This document shows positions 56,762-62,146 of a stretch of DNA of 62,146 bases, one piece after another. The DNA comes from an uncultured Nitrosomonas sp. GTDB taxonomy: Bacteria > Pseudomonadota > Gammaproteobacteria > Burkholderiales > Nitrosomonadaceae. The stretch's first letter is position 1, and each line of letters begins with the position of its first letter. The stretch is taken from positions 1 to 62,146 of the forward strand of contig NZ_CADEGP010000007.1 in assembly GCF_902826915.1 (NCBI RefSeq), in the 5' to 3' direction. The notes under the pieces are model-generated. The model did not search any database, had not been told where the DNA came from, and saw nothing but the letters and a program-made list of their open reading frames with translations. A program made the position numbers and the translations under genes.

Positions 56762-58231
56762 TTATTTTATTTTGGGGATTGTGAAATAAAATGATGAGCC
56801 TGCATTAAGTTTTGAATTGACCCATATCCTTCCTCCATGGTGTTCCACTACTTTCTTACATATTGCCAAACCAATCCCCGTACCTGCATAGTCTTTGCGA
56901 CTATGTAATTGCTGGAATACTCGAAAAATCCGCTCTCGATATTGTTTCTCTATGCCAATTCCATTATCCGATACTAAAAAAATCCATTCATCTGATTTTT
57001 CTTTTACACCAATATGGATTTTAGGTTCATGAGCTCTTCGAAATTTAAGTGCATTATTGATTAGATTAGAAATTAACTGAATAAACTGAAAACGAATTCC
57101 TCTAACAACTGGAAGCTGATCATGCGTAATGATCGCGTTACATTCGCTAATGGTAACTAATAAATCTGCTTCTACTTCTTTGAGCAGTTGCTCACAGTCT
57201 ATTTTCACAAATTCTTGACTAGCGTCCACCTGTGCATAGGTTAACAAGTCATCAATAAGCTGTTGCATACGATGGGTGCCGGCCACCGCATGTGAAATCA
57301 AATTATTCGCACGTTGATCCAATTGCGTATGACAGTATTTATTGAGCAATTGAACAAAGCTGTTAATAGCCCTGAGCGGTTCTTGTAGATCATGAGTAAC
57401 AACATACGCAAATTGTTCCAGCTCATCGTTTGACCGTGCTAATTCTGCAACTTGTTTTTCCATTCTTTGCTCCAGCAGCTTGTATCCCGTCACTTCGTTC
57501 AGTATCGCAACGAATTGGTACGGCAATCCGACATCATCAAGAAAAGGCACAATTGTCATAGCAACCCAATAAAATGTTCCATTCTTAGCACGATTCTTAA
57601 TTTCCCCTTTCCATACTTCTCCTTTCGTAATAGCGCTCCATAAGTCAAGAAAGAAGTCTTTGGAGTGATAATCGGAATTAACAATTCGATGATCTTGCCC
57701 AATTAATTCATCGAAAGAATACCCAGAAACAGTGCAAAATCTTTCATTGACATAACTAATTTTTCCTAAATTGTCTGTGATTGCCATGATCGCATGCTCA
57801 TTAAATGCGCTTTCAATAACGTTAGCTGAATCTAGCAATACTGTTTTTCTATCCAAAAGTCGATTTCGCTCCAACCATAAACCCAGATCATCGGCTATGC
57901 TCTGTAGAAAGATTTTATTTTCATTTTCAAACACAGATATAACATCAATATCTTTAGAATATATTCCTATCTGCCCACAAATTCTGCCATTCGTCATTAT
58001 GGAAATAGAAAATTTATGATCCAGTGTGTGTAAGACACGGCTCTCTCCGTAGCTTTCATCATCAATGTCGATAAAGGGAAAAATTTGGCTGGGTGAATAC
58101 CCTATCATTTTTATATTTTCTATCAACTTCTGGCACAATTCGTCAATAAAGTGAATTCTCAACATGTCATGTGAGCTTTCATACAAGCAAGCCAATTTAA
58201 TCCATTTCAATTGAGATTCTGTTTCAGCCAT
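56762..58231 (-). CDS. PAS-domain sensor histidine kinase
   Basis: The 489-residue cytosolic kinase has a GAF-like region (about 1-140, FSISIMTNGRICGQIGIY), a PAS domain (about 140-255, ISYVNERFCTVSGYSFDEL), the HisKA helix with FAYVVTHDLQEPLRAINSF (His about 280) and HATPase motifs NLINNALKFR, VSDNGIGI and GTGIGLAICKKVVEHHGG. This kinase type usually phosphorylates an Rcp1-like receiver, as found next door. No heme or bilin cysteine motif is evident. ATG 58231 is preferred to TTG 58240. First gene of the four-gene operon. Confidence 0.9.
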   Translation of the reverse strand: MAETESQLKWIKLACLYESSHDMLRIHFIDELCQKLIENIKMIGYSPSQIFPFIDIDDESYGESRVLHTLDHKFSISIMTNGRICGQIGIYSKDIDVISVFENENKIFLQSIADDLGLWLERNRLLDRKTVLLDSANVIESAFNEHAIMAITDNLGKISYVNERFCTVSGYSFDELIGQDHRIVNSDYHSKDFFLDLWSAITKGEVWKGEIKNRAKNGTFYWVAMTIVPFLDDVGLPYQFVAILNEVTGYKLLEQRMEKQVAELARSNDELEQFAYVVTHDLQEPLRAINSFVQLLNKYCHTQLDQRANNLISHAVAGTHRMQQLIDDLLTYAQVDASQEFVKIDCEQLLKEVEADLLVTISECNAIITHDQLPVVRGIRFQFIQLISNLINNALKFRRAHEPKIHIGVKEKSDEWIFLVSDNGIGIEKQYRERIFRVFQQLHSRKDYAGTGIGLAICKKVVEHHGGRIWVNSKLNAGSSFYFTIPKIK

Positions 58232-58583
58232 ATCTTGCAAATCTAAACCAAAATAATGTGTTATGAACTGATTGAGCGCTATAAATCACAACTGTTGAAA
58301 TCAATTTAATTTCAATGCCGCGCAACCTATTATTTATCGGATCAACTAAATTCATTAGGGATATTTTTTAATCCTGCCAGATTCTTTATGCAATTTGTAA
58401 GGTTTTGAATATTATCTGACATTTGATATATTTTCAGAACTATAGAGGACTGTTAGAAATGAATCAAGCTATGAAGTGAACTGGCGCTGACAGCCAAATA
58501 CTTGCTAACATCTGATGAACACATTTTAGCGATACCATGATTACTTATTACAATGATTTTTTAATAATCCAGTAAAATATGGC
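58232..58583. other. Divergent promoter region between kinase operon and hypA
   Basis: About 350 AT-rich bases with no gene seen. Both the two-component operon (minus) and the hyp genes (plus) start from here, so shared control is possible. No operator or sigma-54 element with confidence was found. Confidence 0.45.
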
Positions 58584-58928
58584 ATGCATGAACTTTCGCT
58601 CGCTGAAAATTTATTACAGATTATCGAGGAAACCGCGACCGAGCATCAACTTACAAAGGTTAAAACTGTATGGTTAGAGATTGGTAAATTGGCTTGCGTT
58701 GAGCAAGGGTCATTACGATTTTATTTTGATGTGATAACACAAGACAGCATCGCTCGGCAAGCCAAGTTAGAAATCATAGAAATTGCTGGGCAGGCAGTAT
58801 GCACACAATGCAGTCGCAGCAGCTTGATTGCGAGCTATTATGAGGCCTGTTCACATTGTGGCAGTTATAATACATTGAAAGTCACTCAAGGGCGCGAAAT
58901 GAAAATCAAAGAATTAGAGGCTGAATAA
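58584..58928 (+). CDS. hypA: Hydrogenase nickel incorporation protein HypA
   Basis: The 114-residue nickel metallochaperone starts [19 protein letters not shown]2 and E3 form the usual nickel site. A zinc-ribbon with CTQCSRSSL and CSHCGSYNT supplies the four structural cysteines. It hands nickel to the [NiFe]-hydrogenase large subunit together with HypB, whose gene begins ten bases downstream. No hydrogenase structural gene lies in the window. Confidence 0.94.
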   Translation: MHELSLAENLLQIIEETATEHQLTKVKTVWLEIGKLACVEQGSLRFYFDVITQDSIARQAKLEIIEIAGQAVCTQCSRSSLIASYYEACSHCGSYNTLKVTQGREMKIKELEAE

Positions 58929-58938
58929 AGAGGATCAA

Positions 58939-59832
58939 ATGTGTACGACTTGTGGATGCAGCACCGGACAAACACGCATTAATGGAAAAACGATTCAATC
59001 ACTTCATCTTGAGAAGCCAATTCAGTTTCGTCCACTGAGACATTCTAATACTCGCGATCACACTCCATCATTGCCGATTAAAAACAACTGCGCCTCAGAA
59101 ACGCTTGCTTCCGGAGCAGGTATCACCACTGCACACGCACCCGGCATGAGTCAGGCTAGAATGATCAAAATAGAACGCGACATTCTGGAAAGAAACAACC
59201 AATACGCCAATGAGAATCGCCGTTTTCTATCCAAGCAAAACATCCTCGCACTTAACTTGCTCTCCAGTCCTGGTTCAGGTAAAACTACCCTCTTAGTCAA
59301 TACTATTCAAATACTTCGTAATAAATTACCGATCACTGTAATCGAAGGCGACCAACAAACCGATCATGATGCCGCACGTATTCGTGAAACGGGTATTTCA
59401 GCAACACAAATTAATACGGGTAAAGGTTGTCACCTGGATGCATTTATGGTGCAACAAGCAATGCAGCAAATATCGCCACAACAAAACAGTCTTTTGTTTA
59501 TTGAAAACGTAGGTAATCTAGTGTGTCCATCCAACTTTGATCTGGGTGAAGCATATAAAATAGTTATATTGTCGGTTACCGAAGGTGAAGACAAACCACT
59601 TAAGTATCCTGATATGTTTCATGCGGCTGATCTAATGCTGTTGAATAAATGCGATTTATTACCATACTTATCTTTTGATGTCGATTTGGCAATTGAATAT
59701 GCGCACCACATTCATCCCGGTTTACCAGTGATTCAAATCTCAGCTATGCAGGGCAGTGGCATGCAAGTCTGGATTGATTGGATTGAAGCTAACCGTCTTG
59801 CACTTCCTTCCACAGTCCAATACAAAACATAA
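58939..59832 (+). CDS. hypB: Hydrogenase nickel incorporation GTPase HypB
   Basis: The 297-residue GTPase begins [11 protein letters not shown], with the N-terminal CxxCGC high-affinity nickel motif. The G domain has a P-loop ([15 protein letters not shown]), [15 protein letters not shown], and the specificity motif LLNKCDLLP. The His-rich stretch of some HypBs is lacking between residues 15 and 75. AGAGGATC precedes the ATG. It is followed within 14 bases by a HypF-related gene. Confidence 0.95.
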   Translation: MCTTCGCSTGQTRINGKTIQSLHLEKPIQFRPLRHSNTRDHTPSLPIKNNCASETLASGAGITTAHAPGMSQARMIKIERDILERNNQYANENRRFLSKQNILALNLLSSPGSGKTTLLVNTIQILRNKLPITVIEGDQQTDHDAARIRETGISATQINTGKGCHLDAFMVQQAMQQISPQQNSLLFIENVGNLVCPSNFDLGEAYKIVILSVTEGEDKPLKYPDMFHAADLMLLNKCDLLPYLSFDVDLAIEYAHHIHPGLPVIQISAMQGSGMQVWIDWIEANRLALPSTVQYKT

Positions 59833-59845
59833 ACCAATTCGACAC

Positions 59846-60967
59846 TTGTTTAACCAAATAGACATTATTATTCCGTTAGCAATCAGTGGGCCCGCTATTC
59901 TGGCTTGTGGAGCCTGGTTAAAGAATACCGTTTGTCTGACGCAAGAAAACATTGCATATATCTCACCGCTTATCGGAGATTTAGCAACAGCGAATACCCG
60001 ACAACTATTAGATCAAACCGTGTACCGCATGTGTAAAAACTATTCGATTCAACCTGAACTGGTTGCGCACGATTTACACCCAGACTTTTACAGCACTCAT
60101 TTTGCTCAAGCTTTTGCTGAGCAACAGCAACTCCCACTACTTGCCGTACAACATCATCACGCTCATATTGGCGCTATCTGTGCTGAGCATCGACTTACTC
60201 AACCGGTAATGGCTCTAGCGTTGGATGGTGTAGGATTAGGAATTGATAACACCCCTTGGGGTGGCGAGTTGTTAATGGTGGACGGCGCCCGATTCGAACG
60301 GCTGGGCCATCTAACAACATTAGCTCTGCCAGGAGGGGATCTAGCAGCACAAGAGCCTTGGCGTATGGCTGCAGCTGCGCTAGCTCATTTAAATCGTAGC
60401 GAAGAGATTACGCAACGTTTTGCTGATCAACCCGCTGCCACAATTGTAACCAACATGCTGACCAAAAGCTTGAATTGCCCACAGACTTCTAGCATGGGAA
60501 GGCTATTCGACGCTGCAGCAGGCCTTCTCGGTGTCTCTTTCACTCAATCCTATGAGGCACAAGCAGCGCTTCAATTAGAACGATTGGCTGCACAACATGG
60601 ATCGGCACTTGCCATGACTAATGGTTTCCGAATCACAGAAAAAAATAACTTGGATTTTTCTCCGTTATTATGGATTTTAATCGATAACCATGATTTAAAA
60701 CAAAACCTTCCATACGCTGCCGCTCTATTTCACGCCACGTTAATTGAAGGGCTAGCAACTTGGATTAAAATAACCGCAGAAAAACATCAAGTTTCCAATC
60801 TGGCATTCGGTGGCGGTTGTTTTCACAATGCGGTGCTGCGGCATGGTTTAGTCAAGCAATTGACCACACCTGACTTTAATTTATTTTTTTCACAACAATT
60901 ACCACCTGACGATAGCGCTATTGCTCTCGGTCAAGCTTGGGTAGCATTGCAAAATATCCGTTCATAA
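59846..60967 (+). CDS. Stand-alone HypF C-terminal (Kae1-like) carbamoyltransferase domain
   Basis: About 373 residues correspond to only the C-terminal half of HypF: ACGAWLKNTVCLTQENIAYI, the metal-binding VQHHHAHIGAICAEH, ALDGVGLGIDNTPWGGELL and LAFGGGCFHNAVL. The acylphosphatase, zinc-finger and YrdC-like domains that normally precede it are absent, and the upstream sequence is hypB. HypF makes the CN ligands of [NiFe]-hydrogenase from carbamoyl phosphate, so the missing domains must be supplied elsewhere or this is a paralogue. The start is probably TTG 59846; a GTG at 59756 would overlap hypB. Confidence 0.85.
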   Translation: MFNQIDIIIPLAISGPAILACGAWLKNTVCLTQENIAYISPLIGDLATANTRQLLDQTVYRMCKNYSIQPELVAHDLHPDFYSTHFAQAFAEQQQLPLLAVQHHHAHIGAICAEHRLTQPVMALALDGVGLGIDNTPWGGELLMVDGARFERLGHLTTLALPGGDLAAQEPWRMAAAALAHLNRSEEITQRFADQPAATIVTNMLTKSLNCPQTSSMGRLFDAAAGLLGVSFTQSYEAQAALQLERLAAQHGSALAMTNGFRITEKNNLDFSPLLWILIDNHDLKQNLPYAAALFHATLIEGLATWIKITAEKHQVSNLAFGGGCFHNAVLRHGLVKQLTTPDFNLFFSQQLPPDDSAIALGQAWVALQNIRS

Positions 60968-61000
60968 TATGGATCAACTCTTACAATTAAAGGTTTAATA

Positions 61001-61855
61001 ATGAGCAATTATGTACAACGCTTCCTGTTGGAAAATTTGAATATACGCGGCGCGGTCGTGCATCTCGATTCCGTCTGGCAGGAAATATTATCCGGACGCA
61101 ACTATCCTCAACCGGTCACACAGCTGTTAGGTGAAATGAGTGCAGTTACCTTGTTGCTGGGTGAAAATCTTAAACAAACTGGGCGTTTGACCATTCAATT
61201 AACAGGTAGCGGACCCGTCTCAATGCTGATGCTGGATTGCACTGAAAGCCTACACCTGCGTGGCATGGCAAAATGCGAACAAACCACTGAAGTACAATCA
61301 GTTCCCGACTTACTTGGCCATGGCCACTTACTCCTTACGCTCGACATGCCATCAATGCGCGAATCTTATCAAAGCATCGTTCCACTTGATGGTAAAACTG
61401 TTGCTGAAATTTTTGAACATTACTTCAGGCAGTCCGATCAATTGCCATCGCGCTTATTTCTAGCCACTGCTAACAATGCTATTTTTGGCTTGTTGCTGCA
61501 AAAACTGCCGAACGCTGATTTGCAAGACCCTGATGGCTGGGTGCGTGCCGAATCTTTGGCAAATACAATCCATGATCACGAGTTATTTAATTTAACCGCA
61601 GAAGAAATCTTGACACGTTTATTTTATGAAGAAACCATCCGCATTTTTGATGCCCAGTCCGTCCAAAACGGTTGCCAAAAAGATCCCGTAAAAATTTATG
61701 CCATGCTTCGTTCACTAGGGCGCGAAGAAGTTGATTCGATTCTGAAAGAATTCGGCGAGGTCATTGTTAGCGACGATATCTGCAATCGCGAATATCGCTT
61801 AGATGCACTGGCTATTGATGCGATATTTCGAGAAGCAGGACCAACAATTCACTGA
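61001..61855 (+). CDS. hslO: Hsp33-family chaperonin HslO with altered redox switch
   Basis: The 284-residue protein matches Hsp33 over its N-terminal domain (LLLGENLKQTGRLTIQLTGSGPV, FEHYFRQSDQLPSRLFLA) and linker. In the C-terminal switch the usual CxC and CxxC are CxK (C225, K227) and DxxC (C261), so two of the four zinc/thiol ligands are lost. AAAGG lies before the ATG. It follows the HypF-like gene by 33 bases. Chaperone regulation by oxidation as in E. coli is therefore unlikely. Confidence 0.88.
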   Translation: MSNYVQRFLLENLNIRGAVVHLDSVWQEILSGRNYPQPVTQLLGEMSAVTLLLGENLKQTGRLTIQLTGSGPVSMLMLDCTESLHLRGMAKCEQTTEVQSVPDLLGHGHLLLTLDMPSMRESYQSIVPLDGKTVAEIFEHYFRQSDQLPSRLFLATANNAIFGLLLQKLPNADLQDPDGWVRAESLANTIHDHELFNLTAEEILTRLFYEETIRIFDAQSVQNGCQKDPVKIYAMLRSLGREEVDSILKEFGEVIVSDDICNREYRLDALAIDAIFREAGPTIH

Positions 61856-61913
61856 AACTCAATACAGAGATGGCCTCGCAAATTCGCGACAATTCGTTAA
61901 GTGATATGTGCTA

Positions 61914-61937
61914 AGAACTTTGCACGGTTAGCGTCAT
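61914..61937 (+). repeat. 24-base dispersed repeat (copy B)
   Basis: It starts AGAACTTTGCACGGTTAG and ends exactly at the beginning of the IS3-family remnant, pairing with copy A at 24729-24752 (opposite strand). It may be an insertion sequence end. Confidence 0.6.
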
Positions 61938-62146
61938 GTGCGACGTATTTCGCGAAGCTCAGTTAATCTATTCGGCGGTGAGATACGGTCTGATTGAATC
62001 GATGCGACAAAAATATCCGATTGCGCTCATGTGCCGGTCATTTGATGTTTCCGAAAGCGGCTTTCATGTCCAAAGGACTCGCCCGGTCTGTAGGAGCTAT
62101 AGTCAAATCTGGTGTATGAGAATCAAGCGACCTGCTGTTTTTGATC
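61936..62146 (+). pseudogene. IS3-family transposase remnant (orfA tail and orfB start)
   Basis: One frame ends ATYFAKLS then stop at 61964, the typical OrfA tail. A second frame, open to the window end, reads RYGLIESMRQKYPIALMCRS and DVSESGFHVQRTRP, the beginning of IS3 OrfB. After about 62095 the match fades, so the element is probably truncated. The region 61856-61935 holds no recognised gene. Confidence 0.75.

Overview
The window reads as chromosomal DNA of a betaproteobacterium, most likely an ammonia oxidiser of the Nitrosomonas type. This rests on gene order (rnr-rlmB, argS-SPOR-dsbA, gmk-rpoZ-spoT, sucC-sucD), moderate to low GC, and a methanolan/XrtB-type exopolysaccharide cluster; the genus is inferred, since no ammonia-oxidation gene is present.

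Layout. 1-12,100: housekeeping genes on the + strand, after a partial tRNA-Leu(CAG) on the - strand: RNase R, RlmB, ArgS, a SPOR-domain envelope protein, a DsbA-like thiol oxidoreductase, MsrA, an HDOD-GAF signalling protein, Gmk, RpoZ and the bifunctional (p)ppGpp enzyme. 12,165-18,340: a visibly GC-richer type I restriction-modification operon (hsdM-hsdS-hsdR, - strand), with a palindromic repeat inserted in frame in hsdM and AT-rich specificity domains in hsdS. 18,488-23,783: a HerA-like ATPase, glucokinase and glycogen phosphorylase. 23,925-27,034: a transposon graveyard (IS5 fragment, two decayed IS200/IS605 copies with end hairpins, an IS3 orfA fragment) around an intact SulP permease. 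27,047-29,572: a CBS-pair protein, a 63-codon NuoN-like gene tail, a small membrane protein and a secreted Gly/Asp/Tyr/His-rich repeat protein. 29,827-34,449: succinyl-CoA synthetase, a lipoprotein, PBP4-type DacB and a second CBS protein.

34,510-52,656 (- strand) is an exopolysaccharide island read from epsD toward a terminator near 34,480: EpsD, EpsE (export), EpsF (chain length), EpsG (degenerate tyrosine-kinase fold), exosortase XrtB, EpsI, a Wzy/ligase-like membrane protein, four sulfotransferases, a secreted glycosidase-like protein, two GT4 glycosyltransferases, a flippase and a WecG/TagA enzyme. Together they could build, flip, polymerise, sulfate and export a sulfated polysaccharide. 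Four sulfotransferases in one such cluster is the most distinctive feature of the window.

53,265-58,231: a cupin, ribosomal protein L31, and a four-gene two-component operon (PAS kinase, CheY-like regulator, receiver-PAS-NarX-like kinase, NarL-like regulator). 58,584-61,855: hypA, hypB, a stand-alone C-terminal half of HypF, and an Hsp33 that has lost two of four redox-switch cysteines. The window ends in an IS3-family remnant. No CRISPR array, rRNA or prophage was seen.
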